Of a stretch of DNA of 64,000 nucleotides, positions 35,256-47,950 are shown in pieces. The translations under genes were made by a program, and so were the position numbers. The notes below the pieces were generated by a model. That model did not search any database. It worked only from the letters and a program-made list of their open reading frames with translations, and was not told the DNA's origin. This DNA comes from Phallusia fumigata (lineage: Eukaryota > Chordata > Ascidiacea > Phlebobranchia > Ascidiidae), in NCBI GenBank assembly GCA_008931825.1, contig QXVZ01006928.1, forward strand, positions 124,001 through 188,000, in the 5' to 3' direction. Each line of letters begins with the position of its first letter. Positions within the stretch are counted from its first letter, which is position 1.

Positions 35256-38200
35256 ATGCGTCGGTGTTTAGGATTTTTGTTAGTTTTGGCATTTTGCCAT
35301 CAAGTCGTCGCTCAATCAGGTATGGTTACGTCACAACTACATATTATTATGTCACATTTTTATTACGACCATTGCGACATATTTCAACCTCTATGTCATC
35401 TGTGTGGAGCCAAATGTCTTTTTTGTGGTCGTGGTCTGTATGTTGCGTACAAAAATATCGCTAAATTATATACTGGCCCTTTAAAACCGGCATCGTTTCA
35501 ATGTCGCAACCCTAACCACATGAAACAAAGTTTATTAGGTGGCGCATAAATCTTGGTTGTAAAAACTGTCAGCACAATTCAAATTGCCTTTAAAGTGTTC
35601 TAATATTACGACTCAGCATATCCATCATCTTTACTTGTGACTATGAAAATATATAAACGTGTTAAGTTACGGAACTTTCCTTTAATAAATTACATAGATA
35701 TAATAAACACCTGTACCCCATGTCGATTAGAACAATTGTAAGAAAGACACCCTTACAAGAGGCAGAATTAACCCAAACTCACATTTTCACATCCACAATT
35801 AGTTGAAGACCCCTGGTTTGGCGAGGAAGGCCTGGTAGTTCTGTCTGTTGGATGAACACAAACCTGAATAAATGGAAGAAACAAAAATACACAATCCAGT
35901 AATATTTTCTACGTTTCTACAAATGCATCATCAGAAATAATTCGGAAAAGTGGCGCGAAGTGACTTGTCGCGGTAATATGCCTTTCCTGATGATGACGAC
36001 AGTGTTTGTCGAAACGTAGAAAATGTTTTACACACAAGTACTGGCTCCTCAAAATACTCTATGCAACTATAAACATACAGGACATAGGTTGTTCGGGATT
36101 GTTGTGAATTTATTCTTGATCGTGTTGCAGATTGCCTTAGCGGTCCATCCGTGTGGTATCGCGGAAACCAAAGCACAACGAATCTTGGTTATACTTGTCA
36201 ACAATGGAATGCCACTAAACCACATATTCCCAAATACACACCGGCAGATGGGGGGCAGCACAACTTCTGCAGGTAAAAACATAGACAGCAGTGGTTTATA
36301 ACCCATGGTTGGGTAATGTCAGGATGGATAATTAGCTGAACTTGAAAAATATCTGCGAAAAATAGAACTGTTTTACATTTTTACACTTGTGTTTTCACAA
36401 GTTTAACAGGATTAGCAAAATAGGTACATTTTATTGTGTAAATTGTTAAATATGGAAATTTGGTCGAAACAAAAATGAGTAATGTATAAAAGGGTAAAAA
36501 CCAATGTAACAGACGGAATAACACATGTTAGGAAAGTAATGCCAACATCTAAACAACTTCATTATTTTGGTATCTTTCGTATCGCTTAAATAATATTATG
36601 TTGTTAGTTTGTGTGATGATCCTTGAGCAGATGTTTGGTATTTCCAACAAACTCATGGTTCTTTATAATTAGAAATCCTGATCACGACATTCTGGGAACT
36701 TGGTGTTACACAACAAACTCAAGCAAAAAGTGGGATTACTGCAACATCACAAAATGCCGTAAGTAACTCAAACATGTGATATTACTTCGTTTGTTCGCAA
36801 TCTAGCTTCTGATATCAGGATGACCCGATATCCAAATGCAAAAAAGTTACAATTAGAATTTAATCTAACTCTAAAACTTTCCACAAGTTGTTGAGCAGAG
36901 GTGACAACACTGGAACCTTTGATGCTGACTCGGCAGATGTTATGACAAATTTGTTAGTAGGTCGCGAATGAGTGCATTAAGCCAATTCATAGTTGTCCTG
37001 CCCATTTGCCCCGGACTACTTGACACCATGTTTACTTACGTCAAGTCAATTGTTACGACATAACTAAACATTCTTAAAATTATGTTAATGACGCATTTAT
37101 TAGTTCTTGCCCGGACTTACACGGCATACGGTTAAACAAAAAAATCTGGTCTAAGAGCCAAACAGTTTGCTCCCCCCATGTTGTCCTTTCCCGATACAAC
37201 GCTCTTTGAGGTTGTTGGCATTTTTAATGCGGCATTTAAAAAGTTCCACAAACAAAGATTTGCGCAAACGACGCAACTTGCATTTCACGCAGCCGACGAT
37301 TCGTTGGTGATTTGGACGAACGTGAACCAAGTCAACAAGACAACTCAGCTTTACTCCCTACCCGCTGACCCCGAGATTGTGAGGAGACAATCACCGACCT
37401 CGAAAATCAATGTTACAGTGTTCGTGGGTTCGAATCCCGGCACGCAGGCCGAGTTCTGGGCAGTCGCTTCCGATTATTCGTCCAAGAAAATATTCTTCGC
37501 CGATTACAGGTTTGTTTTTTTAACTTGTGTTTGTTTTAAACCGATTTTAAGTTTAACTGTCAACAGACAAATTGTAAGACAAACTTAAACGGGCGACTAA
37601 GAATCACGCTCCTCTATTTAATCGTCTTCTTAAACTTGAAAAAACTACAAAAATACAAACAAAAAATACAGCTACAAGTTCCACTCAATAAAGTGTTCCC
37701 CACTTACCGACATTAAAGTTTAATTCGATTCTTTTTTCAAGGAATTCGGCTATTGTTGGCGCGGACTTATAAATAAATAAATATAGCCGGAGTCGTTGGG
37801 ATAAACAAGGGCGTTACTCCTAACAATCAAACAAAGTTGGAAGCGATTGAGTAAGCCAGAACTAACCAAACAACTACAATATAAATTTTTTGGTGTAAAA
37901 TTGGTGTAAACAAAAATGGGGTTGAGGTAAAAAGCGGCCACCAAGCGAACCAGAAAAGCAGATTATCGAAACAGGGGATTCCCGGCAACTTACACCTAAC
38001 TTTTGCAGGACACGCTACCTTGGAATCTACGACCAAACCACCAACACAACGTCGCTGTACTTGGAAGGGATGGGACATGGAATTGAGAGCATAGCTTACG
38101 ACTGGAGGAATGAGAACCTCTATCTCACCGATTCATCGCTGAAATGGGTTCTGGTTGCTGACAATCAGTTCCAGTATTACGCCTCAATCTACAAGTCCGA

Positions 38201-41200
38201 CCCTGACCCAGCTTACGGCCTTGCTCTTCACGCCATGCGAAGGTGGGTGAAGCTAAAATCCTTAAACCTGAATTGTGGTAAAAAATACGCTGCAGGCTGA
38301 TCGTTCACCGGTTTTCTTGTAGATGTGGATAGTTCAAGCTTCAAAACAAGCTTAGTTGAAAACAAACCGCCAGAGAGCTTGTATGTAGTGAATTATTCGT
38401 TCTCTGGCAGTTATTTTTATTCATTGAAACTGCGAGAAAATTTTGTTTTATCACAAACCGGTAAACATTTTCATATAAATACATTTTTTTCAGATTTTTG
38501 TTTTTCTCTACTTACAAGTCACGTGGTTCGAAAATCATCCGAACAGATTTGGCGGGAAAAAACGCGACCACGTTGTTCGCATATCCCGACGTGCATGACG
38601 TCACCGGTATGACGGTAGATTATGCAGATGAGAAGTAAGTCACCAAAAAATGATTTAATCAACGAACCAACTTCCGAACCAGCTTGTTTAATCAATCGTA
38701 GCAAACTACTTAGATTTTGTCTCAGATAGAAATCAAGCTTCTTAAAATTCACTTAAACTTTGAACCAAAACACACGTGGTCAGTGATGCTTGTTAGGATG
38801 CGCGGTTTTGCGTTTACCGGGTTGTTAAACGCGCTTTGTGCAGTCAACCGTTGCAAGTTTCTGTGAACGAAAACAAATATCGTCCCCTGTTTCGAAGATA
38901 TTTAAACTTTGTGAACAACCCGATGTAAAGGACAAATTCCACTATCATTCTTCAACCTGTCCCATTTAAGCAAACGATATCACCAGAAAAATTGGTTTAT
39001 TTCCACATCGTTGTGTCAGAATAACAACGTCATCATGCCTTTCCAGATTGTACTGGACGGATTTTACCGGTTACGGCAGTTTGGTGATGAGTTGCAACTT
39101 TGACGGAAGCAACAAAACGCAGAAGTACTACAGCGGATCTTCCATCTTCTGGGGAATCGCTTCATTTAACGTAAGCAAAATCGTCACGTGGTTAACAGAA
39201 GTCTGCCACCAAGTGGGCAAGTTCAACAAAATTTCAAATAAGTTGTTGCCTAATGCACTGGAAATCTTTTTCGCGTTAGTTTGTAAAAACTTTTAAACCT
39301 ATTGTTACGTCACAGAGCATTCTATACGTCACCGACGTCCACCGTCGCATCGACCACACGGGGTCGCTGTACTACCATCTGTGGTGGATCCCCAAAGGCA
39401 GGAATCAGAAGGGGCGATTGAATGTGGGTAACTACAAACTGGTGGGAAAACCCCGCGGGGTCACTGTGATGGCACAACAGACCGAACAATCTCCATTGGA
39501 TCAAGGTTCGAATCCCGCTCTGGCGATAAGTTCAGGTTTTAGTCGCTAAGTTTGTACACACTGGCATACACGCTTAAAGTGGGAAAACGAGCTTCGCACA
39601 GTCATGCGTGACGGTTATGTTCCATAGTTACCTCTAGATCAGTGTTTTTCAACTTTTTCTTCTACCTTCCCCTGAACGGCTAGCTGATTAGAAGACCTTC
39701 CCCTAATTAGACATGTCGCAACGAATTTATTTTACAGACATTATCAGTTGAAACTGATGTAATGACAGCAGTTTATCAACATTGTTTGAAAAGTTATGTG
39801 ACAAAATTTGCTCCGTTTTAACGCTTTTTCAACCTTCCACCAATAACAAAAACGCCTTCAGAGGTGCGCGGTCGCTCACGTTGAGAATCACTGCTCTAGG
39901 TAAAAACCACTTAAACGTCCACCCAGATGTTTGTAGCATCACTGTCCTTCACAAAGTTCCAACATTATTTCTGCTTTCCCGTCAGTTCTCGCCGTCGGAT
40001 CGTGCCAAGCCTCCCCTGCCTGTTCCCAGATCTGTCTCCCCCGGATCAACGCAACCAGAGAATGCGTGTGCTCCATCGGATACACCAAGCAGGGGGATAC
40101 CGGTTGCGTCACAAGTAAGTCTGTTGTTACGTCAATGTGACGTCATGGTGGCGTTTAAAATATTTAAAGTGTCACGATGATAAACAACATGGAACGTTGT
40201 AAACAAAAGTACAAGACAATTGATTGAGTTAAGTCAACACGTCTGCGACATGGGCAAAGTTGGTTCCGTTTGCACCAGGAATTAAGCGAGCCCTTAAATA
40301 AACACAAGATTCGGAATGGTATCAAGTCCCTTACTCATCTTATGAGATCGCATAAACCCACACATTTAAACTTTGTCTCTCAGAGTCTGTCGGCAACAAG
40401 TACATGTTGATCAGCGATGCGGGACAGGGAAAAATATTCAGAGTATCACTCGACAACTCGTCATCGAACTACTCTGTCTTCCAAATGGGTGAGTCACGAC
40501 ATCGATTGTGCACAACATGTGTAAAACCTGCGAACGAGCTTCCCAACCAGCTTGTGCACTCAACCGAAGCCAAGTTTTACACAAACATACAACTTCGAAC
40601 TTCTATTTTAACAGCCCTAGCTTCGAAGGTGACCTTTATGACGAACGATGGTGGAGCAGGAAATTTCATCTTCTGGTCGGATGAAAAACAACTGAAGATA
40701 TTTAAATCCACAATTAACGGAGCCACTGCAAGAACGCTCGTCGACAAAGTGCACGGTAAACTGTGGATTAAAAGTCTCTCATTGCTATAAATACATCAAC
40801 AAGCAAATGACGTTACCCATGGGTCAAGAGAATGACCAATGATGTTTTCAAAACTGATTGAAAAATAGTTTGCCTTTTGACCTTCAACCAAACTTCACCA
40901 TATATCGATAACTCACTACGTCATTAGTCACACAAATGACGTAATACGTGACGTCATGTTTCAACAGCTCGATTTTTGTCGTTCGAGCCTTTGGACGGAA
41001 ATCTTTTCTACATTGATGACGACACGCAGTACATCGCGTTCGCTGACGCAATCAACGGTTACGTCACAACGATAATGAAGCCGGATCGCGCGGAGAGGAA
41101 CAGAACAAGCATTCGACAACTGACGCTCGACTTGCAAATGAAGTATGACGTAACAATAACCCGTTTGTGTGTAAAAATCGACTAAATGTTTTTGCGATTT

Positions 41201-44200
41201 ATTTAGTCGGATTTGCCAAAAAGGAATGTAATTTTGTTCGACATTCGTTCAAACATGCTTGACATATTAATATTTTGGACCTTTTTAGCTAACTTACAAG
41301 CACACTTACTCCTGGGAATGTTTTTTCTCAAAAGCATTATATGTTTTTGCGAATAGTTTCGACTATGTACAGGCTATCGATTTTGCTGTGGCGTTTTTAA
41401 CTGCCAGAACAAAATTTAAAACCACCGTTATAGCGAGGAGAAATATGCGAAATTCACTCTAACATTGAATTTTATAGTATCTGGAATAACGCGCACACTT
41501 TAATGTGAAACATCACCTCCAAACAAACTTGTAATGCTTTGTTAAATGTGGGTGTTTTTAAATGTCGTGTGCATGACAAATATGTGGAAAGTATTTTTCT
41601 ACAACGTTGTGTGATTTCGATTCAGGAAAGTTTATTGGACCAATACACGAAGTGCGAATGACCAGGGACAGATTTGGAGGATGAATTATGACGGATCTAA
41701 CAAGGAACTTGTCTTCAACTACCTCAACTGGCCACACGGAATCACTATTGACCAGAAAAGTAAGACCACAATTCTTTTTCTATTCGAATAAGTTTTAGCT
41801 ACCCATTGAACGTGAGCGGTCGAAATGAAACCCAGTCGTGCTTTTTTAAGTTTCGATAAATCGATGAAAAGGATCGATAAAAAGGTTTATAAATTCGCTT
41901 AAAAACATTTGCTTTACATTTTCCTAAGCATTCAAAGTTTAGTGAACAATTTGGTGTAATCACGTGGTTAAATGGCTTTTTGCAATCACGATGTTCCAGA
42001 AATAGACAATGGGCAATTGTCAAACGATTGTCATGTGAGAGACAACGCGAACCCATTGATAAATTGACAGATCACATTCTTGCCAAGTCTTCACATATTT
42101 GTGCGTTTTTAACCAGACAGATTTGTGCGTATTTATATTTGAAGCAGGCCCTACTCTATTGTCACTTACAAATATTTTCTGGCATTCTTGCGGTTACTTG
42201 GTGACAAAGACACCCGTGGTTTAAAGTTATATATGAAAAACGTTAAAGTTACAAAAAACAACTTACTGTACAGACCTCATGTAAGAGAAGGTACACACTT
42301 AAAAGCTTCTTCACATCTCCTTTACTGAAACTTAAGCTCAGCGTAAACCATGCTCCAAGCTTTGCTGTTGAACTGATCTGTTTCTCGTAGACCGAACTCT
42401 CTATTTCACCGAATCCAAACGATCGGAAATTTACGCTGTACCTCTCGCGTCACTGACAAACGTCACAGGGGCAATCCCCGCAAGTAGAACCAAGTACAGC
42501 CTGGCGTCGACAAAACGGAAGAACGGGATTATAACAGAGTAAGTGAATACATTTACCGAGTTTCTCTTCAATCCAACACTGAACTAATCATACACTACAA
42601 GGATGTGGTATCTAATATTTGGAAAAACAGTCAACAATGCGTTACAATTTTCGGGGTATTTAGTGACCAAAAAATCCACCCCACTAAATTTATGCCACGA
42701 AGTTCCAAAACAAAGTTTTTTTTACACAATTTCCCTCCAAATCCATCTTTCGTTCCGTGCATACGGATATAGTCTCTATCTTGCGTTAAGTTTGTTGTTT
42801 TTCTACAGAATACAAGTGATCAACAACCTGATCTACTTCAACGACAGAAGCAACAATTACATGGAAGTGATCGATCCCAACGCCGACAACCCAGGGGCTT
42901 CCCCGTTTGGACCCAGGGACTTTTACCGGATTCGGAGCATGGTTTATTACGATACAAGTTACTTCCTGCAGTACATAAGTAAGAACCATCTACTGAATTT
43001 TACCAAGCGGGCCGAGTGGTTAGCGTGACTGCCTAGTACTCGCAAGATTGTGGGTTCTAATCCTGTCTCGGTCTCTTTAGTTTCCTAGGCAAGAAATCTA
43101 ACAGACATTACTCCAAATTGAGTTCTACCTTCGACATTTTGTTACCAATCGGGCAAAAAATAGATTCTACTAACCGCTTTGCAATTGAAGGGAGCTAAAT
43201 CTGTCATGATATTAGCTGCAAACGAAACCGAAACCTGCTTACAACAGTCACGTTTTGCAGATAAACTTGGACGACCATGCGCTTTAAAGGGATGCAGCAA
43301 GAACTGCGTGGCTTTGTCGCGAGGAACTTCCAAATGTTTATGTCAGGATGGATTCAGCTTCCTAACCCCAAACATCTGCACAAACGATGGAACGCACAGA
43401 CCGGGTGAGATGGGTGGACTTACAAGTGTACCAATAAAAAAATACTTTCGGGTTGTAAGCGTGGCTTTGCAGAAATGGCAAACGAGTTTTGTACCGAACA
43501 CGTAGTGCTGTATGTTTGAATTTTTTTTCCCAAAAGAATTCGGAAGGTTCGAAATTTAAATATCACGTACAGTCCAAGTTGCACCTATCAAATTGGATTT
43601 GCTTACGGCATAATTCACAGAAACACGCCAACAGTTTAAAAAAACTTTTTCGTCAAATGTTCCGTTGCGCGTTTAACTGCGGCTTTGTAAAAGTAACATT
43701 TGCAACAACTGCGATGAATGCATTGCCGATCATTTGGCCTCAGTTATATGCCACTTGCCAAGGTTTTTTGTCAAACATTGTGAATTCGCAGACAACCCTC
43801 CATCATACGGGCTGACATGCCCCTCCAGTAAAGACCGCACTCTCCCCCCTTGCTCGAACTCGACAACATTCTCATGGGCAACGCCCGCATGGACCGACGA
43901 CATTACAGGTAATGCTGGTTTGGCGTTAACATAAAAAACTCAGCAAAAGACATGTGTACGAATTAAAAACCTTAATTTAAAATAAATTGAGACTGCATTT
44001 TATTAAGTTTATGTCGTGTTTATTGCCTTTTTCCAAATCACTTAATTGCCTTTTTCCAAATCAAAACACTTCTATCTCCATAGCAACAAGCAACTTGACG
44101 CTTACGTCACCATCAACCACGTCACCAGCCACATTGGGCCCTGGCTATTATGAGTTCAGTTATACGGCAACAGATGAATCAGGAAATGTTGGCCATTGCA

Positions 44201-46131
44201 CATTCTATTTCACCATCACACGTGAGTTCCACAACATCTACAATCTGAGTTTATGCTCGTTTTGTTTGTTTCTGGTATAATTAGAGTTGGCTTTGGGTAC
44301 AACTGCTGTACAAATCTTAACTTAACCAAACGTGTTGGGCCAAGCAGAACTGTTGTTAATGACGATAACTATTATATTCTGCAGTTCTGGCACACAGGTT
44401 TACACAAAACCTTAAAACTTTCGTATGTTTTGTATGAAAACAACACAGTGTATAAAAGTATTTACTAAAAAACATTTGAAAACAGAAACCCAGTGTCGTG
44501 CCCGGCAGGGATTGGGAACAGATATATTAGAATCATCAACAATTTGTGGTGACGACGGTCCAGAGTACAACATTTCCTGCGTTTCACCCAACCAAATGTT
44601 GCGATATGGAGGTCAAACGAGAGCGTACATGACCAACCGCTGTTTTAGCTCTGGTGAATGGATGTATCCTGATCTTAATGGACTTCAGTGTGTCACAGTC
44701 ACCAGTAAGTAAGCATTTGCAAGACTGGGTGGTGTCGGTACTAACAAAAAATTGTAAAACTAACAAAAAAAACACCAACAAAAGTAAAACAATAAACAAA
44801 ACTTTGGCCCAACCAATATTTAAAAAAATATATTTTTAGAAAAAAGCAACAGTTTTATGTTGAAACATGAAAAGTGATAAAGGTGTTTTACAAGTCATAT
44901 AAAAGTTGGTGCCCCCCACTTTTTGAATGTATATCAACGTTACTATGTTACTTACCACCACCAGTTGTGCCCAGTCTTGCAGAATGCCTTTTCTTTTAGC
45001 TTCAGCACCAACAACTACTGCAACAACACGCACAACCACTGCAAGTGCGCGACCCACAACAACAAGAATAACAACAACATCACCACCAACTACATCTACA
45101 GGTACAACAACAACTACAACTGCTAGAACAACTACAATTGCTACAACAACAACAATGCCAACTACAACCAGGACAACAACAGCAGCAGCACCACCCAAAA
45201 CAACAAAAAAAGGACAGACAAAAACTACAGCAAAAACAAGCGCATCAACAACTACAGCAACAAGCGCTGTGCAAGCAACTAAAGGTGAATACTGTAAACA
45301 ATTAAATTAAAGTTTTGTAGCAGTTTAACAAGCACATTTAAAAGTGTTTAGGCCCTGGTTGTCCAAATATGTTTGTTTGTTTAGTCGTAAACCTGAGCTA
45401 TTTTGATTTGACTGCAACGTTAAATACCACACAATCTTTTAAAGACTTTACTAAGTGCTGTGTACACTAACCAGTTGTAAACAAGTTATGTTTTTTCAGG
45501 TCCCCGAAAGTCTCCAGCCCCAGTTGGATTGAGTGCTGGTGCAACTGCTGCTATTGTGATTCTCGTCATTGTGTTTGTTGCAGTTGTAGTTGTCGTGGTT
45601 GTGCAATAGTAAGTGGAAAATAACAAGCTTCAGTAAACAAACATTAGGGCTCAAAGAGTCACAACATTACAACCTATTATAGGGCAATGTCGAAAAAGTC
45701 CACTTAAAATAACCCCTGTGCAGTTTTGAGACTTCTTAAAGTTTTCATACAATCAACAAACGTTTTTGTAGTAAAATGATTAAGAAAGCTGATTTGGAAA
45801 TCATTTTGAGGTGAATCTAATTTGCGTTGACTAATGGTGCAACACCAGTTGCCTAAAACATTGTTTCACAAATATAAGACATTAATATCGAAAATGCAAA
45901 ATGCTACTACCAGTTTATATCTATGTAGACATTTACCACAATGAAAAATGCAAATTAAAGCCAATTTTTGTCAAATACCTTTTATCCTAAGCAAGTTTCA
46001 CATTTATTTGCAGTGTCAGAAATGGAAAAAGAGGAGTTGGAATGATAATTCCTGTATTCTGGAAACCAAAAGAAGACACGATTAATCTTCAAAATGACAT
46101 GGATGATGGAAACCATTATTCTGTGCTTTGA
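35256..46131 (+). CDS. Paralogue B: kringle-YWTD-EGF-YWTD-EGF-HYR-CCP receptor with mucin-like stalk
   Basis: Twenty-two exons give 1109 residues: 35256-35319, 36131-36272, 36673-36758, 37293-37509, 38009-38242, 38494-38634, 39047-39170, 39316-39505, 39986-40114, 40384-40488, 40615-40755, 40968-41142, 41626-41759, 42391-42538, 42809-42978, 43261-43404, 43792-43908, 44084-44221, 44486-44704, 45000-45284, 45500-45608, 46014-46131. Domains match paralogue A: signal peptide 1-20, kringle to 97, first propeller to 399, EGF to 442, second propeller to 733, EGF to 781, HYR 782-866 (YEFSYTATDESGN), CCP-like 867-939. The stalk (940-1034) is almost all Thr, Ala, Lys and Pro and much longer than in A, so heavy O-glycosylation is likely. 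The membrane helix is about 1050-1069; the tail ends NHYSVL. The first kringle half has VWY where A has MWY. Introns hold a hAT-like MITE and a SINE-like fragment. Confidence 0.9.
35896..36050. repeat. Foldback MITE-like element, copy 3
   Basis: The arm ttttctacgtttc (35905-35917) is the inverse of gaaacgtagaaaa (36011-36023). An inner pair, gcatcatcag and cctgatgatg, forms a second stem. The right flank is identical over 36 bases to copy 1. It lies in the first intron of paralogue B. Confidence 0.65.
39632..39901. mobile_element. hAT-like MITE in an intron of paralogue B
   Basis: The element 39640-39893 (254 bases) begins cagtgtttttcaac and ends gttgagaatcactg, imperfect inverted repeats of the hAT (Charlie-like) type. 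The flanks ctctagat (39632-39639) and ctctaggt (39894-39901) form an 8-bp target duplication with one mismatch. It is too short to code and lies between exons 8 and 9. Confidence 0.75.
43003..43078 (+). repeat. tRNA-derived SINE-like fragment
   Basis: An A-box-like TGGTTAGCGTGACTGCC (from 43018) and a B box GGTTCTAATCC (43053-43063) have tRNA-like spacing, in the intron after exon 15 of paralogue B. The 5' part, gcgggccgag, pairs poorly with the 3' part, so it is a SINE head or tRNA pseudogene rather than an active tRNA. Confidence 0.5.
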
Positions 46132-47920
46132 TGTGTCACTTATGGTTTTTGTTTGCTTCTGATACTGTTTTCAGTTCAGAAAACTATAAATTAAAAATGT
46201 TTTTTTAATCAAGCAATAAAATATTAAATTGGGTTAGGGGGGCAAAAGCTATTGCTTCATTAAAGATACTATTAACTTTTATTAAATTTATTTGGAAATT
46301 GTCTGTGTTTGATAGTCTTGCCTTAATCTGCTGTGTATATCTTCATGCCTCTCATTTCACACAGATTGTTATTTTATTCATTTCTGTATTGTATATTATT
46401 CAACTGTGTACAATATATTCCTGACAAATTTTATAATTATGTTTATACAATACCTTATATCAGCTGAAAGTGGTTGAAGCATTGCAGAGTTGGAAATTTA
46501 ACCAGAAACTTTACCAAAAAGTTATGTTAAACCCAAAAGTTTACTTGCATCAAAGGATTTATTGACTACCATTTTTAAATGTTTACGGCTAAAAAGCATT
46601 AAAGTACACACAACTTCATCAAAACTTTGCAACTATAACCATTATGCCTGCAACTAACATACAAAATTGTCTTACAATAACCTGTACTAAGCATTCAATT
46701 AAAAAATCCATTATTAGACAATTGATTTCCTAAGTTGTTTTTCGCGTGATTTTTCTGATTTCAGATAAAAACTAGCCTAGGTGTTAGGGATGCCAACACC
46801 CCCAAATTTTTAAAACATAAAGCACAAATTAAACAAACAAACATGCAACACATATTTAAAACACCGGACGACATTTTCAATGCAAGTTGTGGCGGGCAAA
46901 TTACAGCATCAATGCGCATTTGTTTCTTTAATTCAAAGAACAATCAAGGTTACAATATAATGTTAAGTACACGGTAATACCATGCCTTTTCATCATTCAC
47001 TCTATTAATATTGTTTTTCTTGGATTTTTTTAACTTTTTGACAAAACACAGCATTTTTCTTCAAAAATGTGCTGCGGTCGACTCCTTTAAATGACCAAGA
47101 AACTGAGTTTTTTTACGAACTGGGGAGTAACCGGCCTAACTAACATTTTAGAACGCCCTTTGAAGTGGAAATGTTAAATTTGCGTATAACTGTTTTTACC
47201 AAGTTTTTGTAAATGTTTCTTCTGTTACTTAATGCAGAATTGTTGGTAAATTAGCAACAACAAGAGTTTAAAACGTCGCTCTTAGGACTGGGACAAAATT
47301 TTACAGAAGTTTGCCTTTACTTTCTCAGTTAAATTTTACTCTTATCAAAGCTGTGTCTATCACAGGTATTAAAGCCTAACATTCCACTCCTTAAGAACCA
47401 AATATATAGCAAGATCATTAAAATCACTTTATGTGGTTGGTCAGTGTTTTTATTCTTGAATGCCATATGCCAGTTGCAATAAAATGGCGATTGCAGTTGC
47501 CCAACCATAGGTATTCCAGGTGTATAGAGTTATGCACATTCACACAATTAAAATATATAAACCAATTCATATTTGTATCAATATCAAATAGCATTTGTAA
47601 GCATTTTATATTTTGGCACACATATAAGCATAATCCAGTGGAAATTCAAGTATAACCACTATGACCTATGTGATCCACATTTATCATTCAAATACATGAA
47701 AGTGACCGATCAGTTTAAACCATTTAACTTTGTTTGAATTAAATGATACAAGAATGTTTGGGTAAAATTGCTTTGGGTTTAAACATTTTTTATGACAAAT
47801 ATGTTTAATTTACTGATTTAAATTATTTTATTTTATTGTCATTTGTAAGCTAGAACATATTTATCTGGTATAATGCTCTTGTTTCAATTAATCTAAATAA
47901 GGAATTTGTTTTTCTGTACA
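46132..47920. other. Intergenic region after paralogue B
   Basis: It contains the poly(A) signal of B and then AT-rich sequence with no supported exon. Short open frames at 46761-46943 and 47424-47655 have no recognisable domain. Confidence 0.55.
46215..46220 (+). terminator. Poly(A) signal of paralogue B
   Basis: AATAAA 84 bases after the stop codon, in AT-rich sequence. Confidence 0.65.
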
Positions 47921-47950
47921 GATCACAAGCAGATAGAAAACTTAGGGACA

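Noticed and set aside
37433-37445. tRNA-like T arm GGGTTCGAATCCC
   Set aside because: It lies in exon 4 of paralogue B and codes for part of VGSNPG, aligned with VASNQS in paralogue A, so it is coding coincidence and has no A box or cloverleaf.
39501-39520. B-box-like sequence at the exon 8 donor of paralogue B
   Set aside because: It resembles a T arm, but no A box or acceptor stem is found and the paralogue donor phase explains the site.
43179-43505. 108-codon frame with apparent start upstream of EGF2 in paralogue B
   Set aside because: The upstream part is intron read-through; the true exon starts after the acceptor at 43260 and ends at 43404, as shown by paralogy with A.
44836-45198. 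Valine-rich minus-strand open frame
   Set aside because: Antisense of the Thr-rich stalk exon of paralogue B.
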